Source: Pardosa pseudoannulata
Taxonomy: Eukaryota > Arthropoda > Arachnida > Araneae > Lycosidae
Length of the DNA stretch: 64,000 nt
Direction: 5' to 3'
Assembly (NCBI GenBank): GCA_032207245.1
Contig: CM063507.1
Span: forward strand, 96,980,694 to 97,044,693
Under the pieces are notes generated by a model. The model searched no databases. It saw only the letters and a list, made by a program, of their open reading frames with translations, and was not told the origin of the DNA. Made by a program: the position numbers and the translations under genes. Positions 1 through 10,326 of this stretch are shown here, piece after piece (position 1 is the first letter of the stretch; each line of letters begins with the position of its first letter).

Positions 1-33
1 TATGCGAAAAAAAAAACGACACAAAATGTAGGT

Positions 34-48
34 CCAAATATACAACAC
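34..48 (+). repeat. Left target-site duplication of non-LTR element 1
   Basis: The 15 bases CCAAATATACAACAC occur here and again at 2278-2292, directly after the CCAA-repeat tail of the element between them. The first CCAA is ambiguous because it matches the tail unit, so the certain duplication is 11-15 bp. This is the expected product of target-primed reverse transcription. Confidence 0.85.
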
Positions 49-123
49 TCCTCAGGGGGTTTGCCTTCTTTAGGTAAACACGGGTGTCGCAGCCCCGAGG
101 TACCCCAGCGATCTCCTCACCTT

Positions 124-223
124 NNNNNNNNNNNNNNNNNNNNNNNNNNNNNNNNNNNNNNNNNNNNNNNNNNNNNNNNNNNNNNNNNNNNNNNNNNNNN
201 NNNNNNNNNNNNNNNNNNNNNNN
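124..223. other. Assembly gap (100 N)
   Basis: Exactly 100 N, the conventional placeholder for a gap of unknown size. It lies inside non-LTR element 1, between its 5' end and the RT catalytic region, so the missing sequence is most likely the body of that element. Confidence 0.99.
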
Positions 224-1994
224 GGTGTACCACAAGGAAGTGTGCTAAGTGTAACTCTGTTCTCAATTAAGATAAACAATATCCTGCGTCAACTTCCATC
301 TGCCGTACATGGGTATCTGTATGTGGATGATCTGCAGATTTCTTGCGCAAATAGTGACATGGCATTTATTATCAATCAGATACAAACTGCGATTAATCGT
401 ATGGTATCTTGGAATGAGGAAAATGGTTTAACCTTCTCTTCAGATAAATCCTGCTGCGTTCACTTTTGTCGCTCGCGTCGCCTCCACGGTGACCCCGAAA
501 TTTATATTGGTACTTCAAAGTTACGTGTCGAGCCCGTTTAACTGCTTTCTTGGTATTTATCTGGATAACCACCTAACCTTCTTGCCTCATGTTTTACACC
601 TGAGAAGGAAGTGCGAGCGTGCCTTAAATCTACTGAAAGTACTATCACCAGTTGGGGTGCGGATCGTAGTTCCTTGATACGGATCTACCGCTCTTTTGTC
701 CGTTCGAAACTGGACTATGGTTGTCCGGTTTATGGCTTTGCTCGCCCCTCTGTCCTACGGTATCTAGATACCGTACATCATACTGGGATGCGGATCTGCT
801 CCGGTGCCTTCCGGACGTCACCTGTTCAAAGCCTATATGTATACTGCAATGAACCATGTCTGAACTCTATACGTGACAGATTGTCTACTATATTATACTA
901 CCGCATTTTGGCCCATCCGTACCATCTGTTCAGAAGTCACCTTTTGAATACTACATTGGATAATTGGTATAAACATCGTCCATCTTGCATACCTCCGTTT
1001 GGCCTGCGGACTCGTCGTTTGCTACAGGGGAGTAGTCTTGCAGATTTAACAATGGAAACACAACAACTATTCAACTGTCCTCCCTGGGAAAATTATCGGA
1101 TATCATATACCCATCCTTGTCCAGGCTACTTAAAAAGTGAGACTAGTGATATCGTTTATCAACGGCTCTTTTATGCCCACATAGCTAAATATTCTGGGCA
1201 TGATCTTGTTTTTACCGATGGTTCTAGGACTAACGAATATGTTGGCTGCAGCTTTGTATATAACTCTGTTAGGAGGTGTTGGAGATTACCTCAACAATGC
1301 TCTAATTTTACAGCTGAATGTAAAGCGGTGTACCAAGCTCTAAAGCACATTTCGCACAGGAAGAACCGGCACTTTATAATATGCATAGACTCAATCAGTG
1401 TACTAGATTCTCTGAACTTGGATGAGACGCTGCACCCTGTTATCAATGAAATACAGAAGTTGTATACCTCGCTATATAAACGGGGCTTTACAGTCTTATT
1501 CTGCTGGGTTCCAGCGCATGCGGGGATCCTCGGGAACGAGCTTGCGGATGATGCAGCGAAGAATGCCAGTACTTTAATGTCATCGAAAATACCCCTTTCT
1601 GATTTGAAGTGTGAAATTAAACGCCAGCTGCATATTGTGTGGAAGAACGAGTGGGATTTGTGTGTCCGCAATAAGCTACACAACATTACTGAGGACATTC
1701 GATCTTTCCCGGATAATGTTAGTCGTAAGCACGACGTTCTAATTACTCGTTTGCGTATTGGGCACACTCGTCTCACACATAATTATTATCCTTTCTAATG
1801 ACCCCAAACCCCAATGTTCTTTCTGTCAGGCCCCACTAACAATTTTACATTTACTTACATCTTGTCAGTTACAGCCTGCGTATGTCTTATTTTTTAGTAC
1901 TCGGCATCCTACCTTAACGGAGTTACTAGGTGAACCCCCGCATCCCTGTCTTTTATCTTTTTTACGTTTTATAGGCTTATTTTGGTCTATTTAA
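224..1994 (+). pseudogene. ORF2 remnant of non-LTR element 1: RT, RNase H, CCHC
   Basis: The coding region resumes after the gap with GVPQGSVLS and the catalytic YVDD box (about 317-328). It continues through the RT thumb (SWGADRSSLIRIY, SKLDYGCPVYG) into an RNase H domain with FTDGS, TAE, IDS and GNELADDAAK, so all four acidic residues are present. A CCHC motif (CSFCQ...H...C) ends the protein at 1994. The frame changes three times: near 525-541, near 650 and near 1785. The reading therefore runs 224-541, then about 525-650, then 611-1798, then 1758-1994 in different frames. The protein is not translatable as one chain, so the copy is dead. Reverse transcription of its own RNA would have been its role. 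Confidence 0.9.
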
Positions 1995-2226
1995 CTTTTT
2001 TCTATTAAGTGTTTTAGTATTTTTTACATCTTATAATTAAAATTTATTGTGCTTTTAGCTTTTTAATGTTTCATCTTTTTACCTTTTGCATACCTATCTG
2101 GTGTAATTGAGTTTTTACTTTGCAGACGTTTTTATAACTTTATTAAACTGGTACGGTTTTACCTTGTTATTAGGCTAGGGCTCTTTTATCAGTTAGGTCT
2201 TGTTTTTATGAAAACACCTTGTGCTT

Positions 2227-2257
2227 GGCGCTTATGTCCTAAACAGGACCTTGCGCC
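2227..2257 (+). other. 3' UTR stem-loop of non-LTR element 1
   Basis: GGCGC (2227-2231) pairs with GCGCC (2253-2257), and inside it GTCCT (2236-2240) pairs with AGGAC (2245-2249) around an AAAC loop. The same two-step hairpin, with different loop and spacer bases, lies just before the tails of the non-LTR elements at 18415 and 62641. In some LINE families a 3' hairpin is the template recognition site for the RT; that role here is inferred. Confidence 0.7.
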
Positions 2258-2265
2258 GTAAAACT

Positions 2266-2281
2266 CCAACCAACCAACCAA
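2266..2281 (+). repeat. (CCAA)4 tail of non-LTR element 1
   Basis: Four CCAA units replace a poly(A) tail. The related minus-strand elements end in (AACC)4 and (AATC)5. Short tandem-repeat 3' tails are known for I-type LINEs. Confidence 0.85.
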
Positions 2282-2292
2282 ATATACAACAC
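2278..2292 (+). repeat. Right target-site duplication of non-LTR element 1
   Basis: Second copy of the 15-bp sequence at 34-48, overlapping the last CCAA unit of the tail. Confidence 0.85.
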
Positions 2293-2905
2293 ACAAGGGA
2301 AATATTTTTTGTCGTGCTTTTGTTTACATTTGATCATCGGCCGTCCGCTCGACATGCTCCCCCCCCCCCTAATTCTTCCAACTTAGATGATTTGAGCAAT
2401 GAACAACTAGCAGATAGTCCGCCGCTGAAGAATTTGCTTTTTAAACACAGACAGTAAGTGGACTATTCGTGCGAAATTAGGTATTACTACTATTACTCAT
2501 TGCCTTAACAGTTCATCAAGGACTCGAGCCTGCCTCAAGCAAAGATGAAATTTGGTGTAATTGGAAGCAGACATAAAGATCTTAAAAATCAGCTTTTGAA
2601 ATATATATAGTTATTGTTTTAAAATCTTTTTGCGTTATCAGATTAAATATGTTATAAATTATAATCAGAAGTAATATTCCTAATAGTAGAACTTGTAAAA
2701 TTTTTGATACTATTACTCACCCATAGAGCATTTTCACGCAACGTCACGAACTACTATAATGCCCTTCTCATTCATTTTTATGTTTACAGCCAATAGGTGA
2801 ACAATAAATTGCCCTTTCATTTGAAACAAAAGCCAGAATTGTCATAAGTTGAAATGTGCCCTGCTGCGTGAAATCGCTTCATTATGTAAATTTGTAAAAT
2901 ACTAA
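2293..2905. other. No recognised gene or repeat
   Basis: AT-rich sequence with a run of ten C near 2360. An open reading frame crosses it but resembles nothing I know and begins inside the retrotransposon tail. I see no feature that I can support. Confidence 0.6.
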
Positions 2906-3048
2906 GGGCCGATCCCATCAAAGTCGTTTAACGCTAAGCGAGATTAATCTCGGTTTAAACGGAGAATTGCGTTCCCTCATTGGTTGACGCCAGGGTTAAT
3001 CGTGGCTAATCGTAGTTAGCCGTTAAACGACTTTGGTGGGATCGGCCC
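2906..3048. mobile_element. Harbinger-like MITE, copy 1
   Basis: 143-bp element whose first and last 28 bases are inverted repeats with one mismatch (2906-2933 against 3021-3048), beginning GGGCCGATCCCAYCAAAG. It is flanked by TAA on both sides (2903-2905 and 3049-3051). Terminal GGGCC and a 3-bp TAA target duplication fit the PIF/Harbinger superfamily. No coding capacity. A related 120-bp copy is at 54788-54907. Confidence 0.85.
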
Positions 3049-3314
3049 TAAAAAGCTGAATTCAGCAGGAGACTGCGTGAGCCACTCTGCGAAAATAGCC
3101 ATTTAGTTTTATTTCAGAGTTATCTACACATTTTACTTTTCCAGAGTTTTTCTTACAGATTTCAAGGGATGAAAATAAATGGGAAATTTTTTCAAACATT
3201 CATGTATACTTTTGATTCGATTAGTTATTTTACATTTTGTTTCTGTGTAAGAGTACAAAATTTACATGCGAAGGATATGAGTCCCCCAGCATTATACTGA
3301 TTATCTAGTTCTTT

Positions 3315-3990
3315 AATTTCACTACATCACTTTAACCACCTTTCTTTAAGTTCTCCTGGAATTTCTTCATCCCATTCAACACCAAGTTCCCACAGCTGTT
3401 GCAAGAGGTACTTTATTAGAGTTTAGAAAGGCGAATTTAATCCCGACGGATCAAACAATTTGGCGGCTGTGTGAAGAGCATTCCTCTTCCTGCACATTTT
3501 ATATAAATTCAACCATGACTTTCAATTAATGCTTAGCGCGTCTCGTTGTTATTCCAGTTTAGACTTTTAGACGTGTATCAGTGTTCATTTATTTGAATTA
3601 AATTGGAATTTTTCCACAAATGTTTTAGTTCCTCAGAATTAGTGTCAATTTTCCTCATAGTCATGTTCGCGTCTTTCAAAATTAAAACAGCATCAGCAGA
3701 GAGTTCAAAAATTTCTTGAACAATGGAAATTCCGTAAATGACGTCGTCCACGTTTAGTGCTTTAGTTAATATTTCATAAGCTAAGCCATGTGTTTTCATA
3801 CGCTTCAAGATTTTAATTGTTGCTGTTAAAACATAAGGGGAGCATGCGACTCCAAAATAATGTGTATTAAAATGACACATACTAATAGGTTGGGATTTGT
3901 CACAATTTTTGTAATATAAAAAACATAAATAATTTCTGAAACATTTTGCAACTTCTAATTGAAAAAATACTTGCACAATATACATTTTGA
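3315..3990 (-). pseudogene. BEL/Pao retrotransposon RT relic, copy A
   Basis: On the minus strand, translation gives LCFLYYKN, PISMCHFNTHYFGVACSPY and a VDDVIYG segment that matches the Y(V/M)DD catalytic region of Pao-type RTs, although the Tyr is replaced by Asn. It continues to LKDANMTMRK and, in other frames, AAKLFDPSGLI and LGVEWDEEIPGEL, all hallmarks of the BEL/Pao RT-to-RNase H region. Frame changes and stop codons break the chain, so it is non-functional. The RNase H part present in copy B (24721-24911) is missing here because the duplicated segment ends at about 3315. Confidence 0.82.
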
Positions 3991-4051
3991 TAGGAATCAG
4001 GTTCTATACTGTCATCTATAATAGTCATCTCTCAAACCGATAAAATCTTCG

Positions 4052-4330
4052 AAAAGATGAGCAATAGCTCAGTCATGAATCTTAGAAACGGAGTATCATG
4101 AGTTCGACGACGGAGCAGGCCAATGACCTACCGTGTTCATAAATGGAATGTTAGGTTTGTGATCGAAATGTCTCCAACTTCCCAAACGGTACCTACCTTT
4201 AGAGCCGGTAAGCCAAGCCAAGGGATTCATCTGTTAGATCCCTACTTTAATTGAACAAGGATACAACGGGGACATATTACTCGACTTCTTTAACCTACAC
4301 GTGTTCCTGTAGTGGTGCTAAATACATAAC
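4052..4330 (+). mobile_element. Candidate tRNA-derived SINE, copy A
   Basis: TAGCTCAGTCATG (4065-4077) resembles a pol III A box and GAGTTCGAC (4100-4108) a B box, about 35 bp apart, at the head of a block of higher GC content than its surroundings. The paralogous block at about 25695-25990 keeps the arrangement with several substitutions. No complete cloverleaf is present. A pol III-transcribed SINE head is inference. Confidence 0.4.
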
Positions 4331-5080
4331 ACCTGTAACGTAAGTGAGTAGCTTGAGAAATATCACACAGTAAAATAAAATCGCCTAAGTTCATTTTCAA
4401 ATTAAAATCTGACAATATTTGTTTTTAATCATTTCAAATATTTAATCTAAAAATCTGTTAAATCGATTAAATTACTAATAATTATGTTATCTGATTAATG
4501 TAACTGAAGTTGTATGTCTCTGCACATATTCTAAATAAAGTTATCATAATTTATGTTTTTAAAATTCCCAAATTCTGATGTATGTATCAAATATTCTATA
4601 AAGATCTGTATATTCATTAAAAATGAATAATTTCGTGATTTCATAAAAATTGTTACATTTGTTAAATGTAACAAATATCTGTATAGATATATTACCAGTT
4701 TAAAGGCTTAAGATTTATTTTCAATAAGCTATGAGATTCCAACTGCACATATGTAGATGAAAAAAGTTAAAATTATTTTAATCTTTATAATAATAGCAGC
4801 AGCAAGCAGCCATCACTCTCACAAATAAGCTATCCTACTCATTGTTACGACAATAACAGAAAAAAAAAAACATTGCTACACAGATGCAAATAAATAAATT
4901 TGCTCACAGAACAAAATAGTACATGCAGTATGAAATATAACAGTATAAAATCTGAAACATTCAGTTTGAGGATAAACAATAAAAAAAATTAAACACAAAT
5001 ACATGTTCTAAACAAACAGAAGAGGATTGTTTAAACAAAACAAAACAAAACAAAAACAAAACAAAAATTAAATACATATA
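4331..5080. other. Noncoding AT-rich DNA
   Basis: AT-rich sequence with (A)n and (CAAAA)n runs near 5035-5065. Mirrored in copy B at about 25991-26706. No gene seen. Confidence 0.6.
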
Positions 5081-5721
5081 CAGTCAAACTTCGATAACTC
5101 GACTTCCTATAAGTCGAATAATCTGCTAACTCAAACTTTTAATCAAATCTCGAATCATTTCTATACTTCCCTTTAAAAAAATATCTCAATAATTCGAAAT
5201 GAACATCTTCTAAGTCGAAGTTTTTGTGATAGATTTCCCCGGTAAAAAATACAATTCTGTTCAAAACTTTGAATGCCAGTCTATTCTTGACCCTTGAAGG
5301 TCACGAGAAAGCACAGGAAGCTATTCACATCTTACAACAATAGTTGGAGACCACTGTAGGTACAGACAACACCCTATTTAACTGTTGAAAAATTAGGTGA
5401 CTTTGTCAATGCCAACAACCTTAAAAATAATTGCTTTTTTCAATGAGATTTACATGATAAGTATAATAATTAATATGTAATGAGGCCAAATTTCTTGAGT
5501 TTTAACAAACCTTTTGAACCCATTCTTCTTTTGTTGTTTACATAGGCTATTAAGAAATTGAAATGCATACAACTATGCGCACATTTCAAACCATATAAAC
5601 CATGTTGACCCATCTTAAGTGCCAGTTGAAAGGAATGGTAGGTAACTTCGATAACTCGAACTTCGGATAAGTCGAATATTTTTGGGGTCCCCTGAGACTT
5701 CGAGTTATCGAAGTTCGACTG
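5081..5721. mobile_element. pogo/Tigger-like MITE, copy A
   Basis: 641-bp element that starts CAGTCAAACTTCGATAACTC and ends in the inverted counterpart (about 5698-5721), flanked by TA on both sides (5079-5080 and 5722-5723). The TIR and TA target site fit the pogo/Tigger branch of Tc1/mariner. No transposase ORF remains. The orthologous copy in segment B is at 26707-27379, so the insertion predates the segmental duplication. Confidence 0.85.
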
Positions 5722-5930
5722 TACTTTAAATTGTATACATTAACAATAAGGAAATTTTTTTCAGAATATAATGTTCAAAACGGTTCAAACTGTAAGCCAT
5801 TAACCAAGCAGACAATCATGTTTTAACACAGATTAAAAATTAAGACTTTTGAATTGCTAATACACTGCTTATTATAGTTCTGTTCGGTTAAGCCTTATTT
5901 TTTCTTGTTATGCCATTCCATTTAAATGCG

Positions 5931-5933
<3 letters not shown>

Positions 5934-5976
<43 letters not shown>
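5934..5976. repeat. (TA)n microsatellite
   Basis: About 21 uninterrupted TA units. The paralogous position at 27598-27611 has a short run only, so the tract has changed length since duplication. Confidence 0.95.
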
Positions 5977-5979
<3 letters not shown>

Positions 5980-7016
5980 ACCAGTAATCCTGTTAATTCA
6001 ACTTCAAAATTAATGATTTATTGTGTCTTAAAAGGAATAATGCAAAGCTCTTTGAATAGGATAAGACGGCTTTTTATAATTGCAATCATTTATATAAAAT
6101 TGTAGGCAAATCTTAAATTAAAAAGAACTATATATATTCCTTGTTAGTAAGAACTATATATATTCCTTGTCATATTGCTAAGTTATCTTTCTGAGAGAGA
6201 AAACTTTAATTACATTTCAAATGTAACTTATTTTAACACTATAAAAAAAAAATCAACATTTAAGAAGAAATATAAAAAATATATATTTATATATAAAGAC
6301 CTTTCAACAATACCATTAAGAAGATGAACTTTCAATTTGTAATATTCAGAAAATGTTGCAAGATTCTTGCAGTGATAACATTAATATCAGAGACAGTTTT
6401 CATAAAGAGCAATGTAAAATTGAAGCAAATCTCCAAAGCAAGTATGAATAAGCATTCAAGAAACAATATGGTTTCTTTTATAACTGTTTGACATACAGTG
6501 ACATCTACAAGGCATCAGTCAATTTATGCACCATAGTAAACTTTAAAGTCTAAGATATCAATAGCGGTCTTCATCAGCTGTTGCAGAATATTAAATCTTT
6601 TAATTATTTAACTTGTGCTGCTATTCTGGTTTGATTAGACTGTTCAAGATGCAGGCTTTTTATCATTATCATGGCAGCACTCCTGGAATACTCAGGAATG
6701 AAAGACCCAGAGGGTTGAGAGTTGAAAATACTAATTTTAATGAACAAAACTCTGATAAGACAAAATATTAAAATATGCTCTAAAACTTTTATTGTAACTA
6801 TTATTTTACAAATTGAAGTTAGTTTTCTTACAACTACAAACCTTTTTTTACTGTTGTTGTGTACCAATGCAAGTTGTACGTTTAGTTTGGTATTAATTCC
6901 ATAGAACCAATTTCATTTGGTATTAATTTTGGAGATTCTGGAGTAGTTGGCATACCTGTCTGAGCAGTATGAGAACAAAGATGATTTGTCAACATATAGC
7001 TCTGAGAAAATGTTGG
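5977..7016. other. Noncoding 3' flank of ZF1
   Basis: AT-rich sequence shared with the 3' flank of ZF2. The part near 6900-7016 holds the decayed last finger of ZF1. Small open frames here are not conserved as protein and have no recognisable domain. Confidence 0.6.
6788..6793 (-). promoter_or_regulatory. Possible polyadenylation signal of ZF1
   Basis: AATAAA on the minus strand, about 225 bp past the ZF1 stop, conserved at 28425-28430 behind ZF2. The motif is common in AT-rich DNA, so position and conservation are the only support. Confidence 0.35.
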
Positions 7017-9102
7017 TTACATACAAGAAAATGGTTTTTCCCCAATATAAGAACAAAGATGTCCTTTTAATTTAGAATTTTCAGAAAATGTTTTATTGCA
7101 TACATCACAAGAAAACGGTTTCTCTCCAGTATGGGAACGAAGATGTCTTTTTAATTGAAAACTCTGAGAAAATGCTTTCTTGCATACATCACAAGAAAAT
7201 GGTTTTTCACCAGTATGGGATTGAAGATGTCTTTTTAAATGAGAACTCTGAGAAAATACTTTCTTGCATACATCACAAGAAAATGGTTTTTCGCCAGTAT
7301 GGGAATGATGATGTCTTTTTAATTGAGAACTCTGAGAAAATGCTTTCTTGCATACATCACAAGAAAATGGTTTTTCACCAGTATGGGAATGAAGATGTCT
7401 TTTTAACTCAGAACTCTGAGAAAATGCTTTTGTGCATACATGACAAGAAAATGGTTTCTCACCAGTATGGGAACGAAGATGTGCTTTCAAGTTAGAATTA
7501 TTTGAAAATTCTTTGTTACATACAGAGCAAGGAAACTGTTTCTCGCTAGTATGGGTAAGAAGATGTTTTTTCAAGTTCGAAGTGTCACGAAATGCTTTAC
7601 TACATACACCACAAAAAAATGGTTTTTCACCACTATGGGACAGAATATGGCTCTTTAATTTAGAATTCTGAGAAAATGCTTTCTTACATACATCACAAGA
7701 AAATGGTTTCTCACCAGTATGGGAACGAAGATGCATTTTTAATGCAGAACTGCCAGAAAATGATTTCTCACATATATTGCAAGAAAAGGGTTTCTCACCA
7801 GTATGAGAACGAATATGCAATTTCAAGTTGGAATTATTTAAAAATGCTTTGTTACATATATAGCAAGAAAACTGTTTCTCACCAGTATGTACACGAAGAT
7901 GTCCTTTCAAGTTGGAAATGTGAGAAAATGCTTTGTTACATACATCACAAGAAAATGGTTTCTCACCAGTATGGGAACGAAGATGTACTTTCAAGGGGAA
8001 GCTACGAGAAAATGCTTTCATACATACATCACAAGAAAACGGTTTCTCACCAGTATGGGAACGAAGATGTACTTTGAATTTAGAACTCTTAGAAAATGCT
8101 TTCTTACATACATCACACGAAAATGGTTTCTCACCAGTATGGGAAAGAATATGTGCTTTCAAGCTAGAACTATCACAAAATGCTTTCTCACATATACTGC
8201 AATGAAACAGATTCTCACCAATATGGGAACAAAAATGGGTTTTCAAATTGGAATTCCGAGAAAATGCTTTCTTACATACATCACACAAAAAATAGCTTCT
8301 CACCAGTATGGGAACTAAGATGTTTTTTCAAATTGGAACTCTCAGGAAATGCTTTCTGGCATATATTGCAAGAAAACAGTTTCTCACCAGTATGGGAATG
8401 AAGATGACTTGTTAACTTATCACTCCGAGAAAATACTTTCTCACATATACTACAAAAAAATGGGTTTTCCCCAGTATGAGAAGAAAGATGAACTTCTAAG
8501 AGTTTTTCTTTAGAAAAGGCTTTCTTACATACACTGCAAGAAAATGGTTCTTCACCAGTGTGAGAACAAAGATGCCTTTTTAATCTAGAACTTTCAGAAA
8601 ATGTTTTCTTGCACACATCACAAGAAAACGGTTTCTCTCCAGTATGGGAAGGAAGATGTCTTTTTAATTGAAAACTCTCAGAAAATGCTTTCTTACATAT
8701 ATCACATGAAAATGGTTTCTCACCAGTATGGGAACGAATATGTCTTTTTAATTGACAAATCTCAGGAAATGCTTTCTTACACACATCACAAGAAAATGGC
8801 TTCTCACCAGTATGGGAACGAAGATGTCTTTTTAATTTAGAATTCTGAGAAAATGCTTTCTTACATACATCACAAGAATATGGTTTCTCACCAGTATGTA
8901 CACGAAGATGTGCTTTCAACTTGGAATTATAAGAAAATGCTTTGTTGCATACATCACAAACAAATGGTTTATCTGAAGTATGGGAACTTAAATGCTTATC
9001 TAAGTGGAATTTTTCAGAAAATGATTTGCTGCATATATTACATGCAAATGAACTTACTATAGAATCTAGTAAATTAAAAAGGTTTAAATCCTTCTTATCC
9101 AT
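7017..9102 (-). CDS. ZF1: 24-finger C2H2 zinc-finger protein, one frameshift
   Basis: Probable nuclear DNA-binding protein made of tandem C2H2 fingers with TGEKPF linkers. The start is ATG at 9102 (MDKKDLNLFNLLD leader, no known effector domain). Nine fingers are read to 8281, where the frame breaks. Fifteen more follow in another frame from about 8303 to 7017; the last has Tyr for the final His. The break is a run of six A at 8287-8292, where the paralog ZF2 has GAAAA, so one extra base explains it: either a real mutation or a homopolymer error in the assembly. Two separate products of 273 and 428 residues would otherwise result. The protein ends abruptly at FSCM inside a further finger because of a 5-bp deletion shared with ZF2. 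Typical of arthropod lineage-expanded C2H2 genes. DNA target unknown. Confidence 0.85.
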
Positions 9103-10059
9103 ATTAGCAACAAATAAGATTTTGACTAATACTGTATAAACTGCAGAGTTAATTGTGTTTGTCTGTTATTTTCAAGGTTATTTTTTTAAATACTCCTAAA
9201 TAATGCATAAGCCTATGATTATTGAGACATTACATAATTTGTTTATACACCAGTTTTAAACAAATGTCCATTACCTATAATTACTTTATAAAATTTTCCA
9301 TCTCTCCACTGCAGATTTTGTTCACTATTTTATTCTGAGGTCCATATAAATATAGCCCCTATATATGTTATTTTTTTTTTTTTTAAACATAACATATATT
9401 AGAATTCTAACCTTTTCAATATTATTTACAAAGGTAAAAATTTCTTCATTGCAATTCCTTATACACAGAAATCAATTCAGTATTTAGTTGAAGTCTCCAG
9501 TACCAATTGTAGAGAAACACTCAAAAATGAATATAATCTGTAAAAGAAAAAAAGATATAATACAGTTTAAATTTTGTCTAAATGAGGGTGAGAAGAGTAA
9601 ATTTCAGAATGCCAGATATTAACTGTTATTTAAATTGTACAAAACTGTTTTGAAGCAGAGATGTAATGCTTTTTTTATTTTTACCAGTGACAAAAGTTAG
9701 TGAGATGTTTGAAATTGCTGATTTTATTCATTATAACTGATAAGCAGTGACCAATTTTTGTATAGTAAATGACAAAAAAAAAAAAAAAAAACAAAAAAAA
9801 AAAAAAACATTAATTTATGTAGAACTACAACGTTTTGTTTTGTTTTTACTGTAATTCTGTAATACTGAAAATTGTAAGTAGACTTTGGAGTGTATTTCAT
9901 CAACTTCTAAAATGAGAAGTAGTCAAGACTAAATTAAATTTTGAAATGTGTTAACTTTTAAATTATCATCCCTTTCTTAGTTATATACATACACTAAGGT
10001 AAAAATACTTAAAATGAATATGTAATAAAATACTGCATCATCAGCAATACTGGCAAGAC
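9103..10059. other. Noncoding 5' flank of ZF1
   Basis: AT-rich DNA with long A and T runs (for example 9775-9808), nearly the same as the 5' flank of ZF2 and recognisably related to those of ZF3 and ZF4. A 5' UTR exon or promoter may lie here, but no TATA or splice signal is strong enough to call. Confidence 0.5.
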
Positions 10060-10326
10060 AGCCCTTTGGGGGCTTTGATCTTTCTCTGAAGTCTCCCTAT
10101 CAATCCTTCTTCCAGAAACAGACCTTCAGTTTCTAGCCTTCACCACAGAATCTTCCTCCAGGTAGTCACTTGATCTTTTCTTGGGTCTTCCTCGCAATCT
10201 TTCAAACAAAGGAGTTGCATTGAAGACCTTAATTGATATTTATTCTCTATGCATTTATTCTGAAGAGGTGGCCTGCCCATTTCATTCTAATTTGAAGGAC
10301 TTGATAATGTCCTCATCTTTATAGAT
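10060..10326 (-). pseudogene. RTE-type non-LTR ORF C-terminal relic, copy A
   Basis: Minus-strand translation gives pieces such as IKVFNATPLFERLRGRPKKR, DYLEED and KARN, which match the C-terminal region of RTE-type RT proteins (basic GRPxxRW segment, then D..EDL and NW). Stops interrupt it. The same relic lies at 30873-31145 and, more diverged, at 58560-58770, always upstream of a zinc-finger gene, so it is a marker of the duplicated unit. Confidence 0.6.

Larger units (their letters stand above)
49..2277 (+). mobile_element. Non-LTR retrotransposon 1 (I-like, RT + RNase H), contains assembly gap
   Basis: A single insertion bounded by matching target-site duplications (34-48 and 2278-2292). 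It starts with about 75 bp of relatively GC-rich sequence that looks like the 5' end of a longer element. A 100-N gap follows, and sequence resumes inside the reverse transcriptase at the motif GVPQGSVLS. RT C-terminal half, RNase H, a CCHC motif, a 3' UTR with a stem-loop and a (CCAA)4 tail at 2266-2281 follow in order. ORF1, endonuclease and N-terminal RT are presumably hidden in the gap, so the real element is probably several kilobases longer than the window shows. Clade assignment (I/LOA/Nimb-like, from RT + RNase H + terminal CCHC) is inference. Confidence 0.88.

Noticed and set aside
5934..5976. Microsatellite or finger repeats as a CRISPR array
   Set aside because: No spaced direct repeats with unique spacers; the genome is eukaryotic.
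7088..9062. Many open frames on the plus strand with repeated IHHKKMV and QYGNEDV segments
   Set aside because: They are antisense to the zinc-finger arrays of ZF1; the regularity comes from the 84-bp finger repeat. The same applies to frames over ZF2, ZF3 and ZF4.
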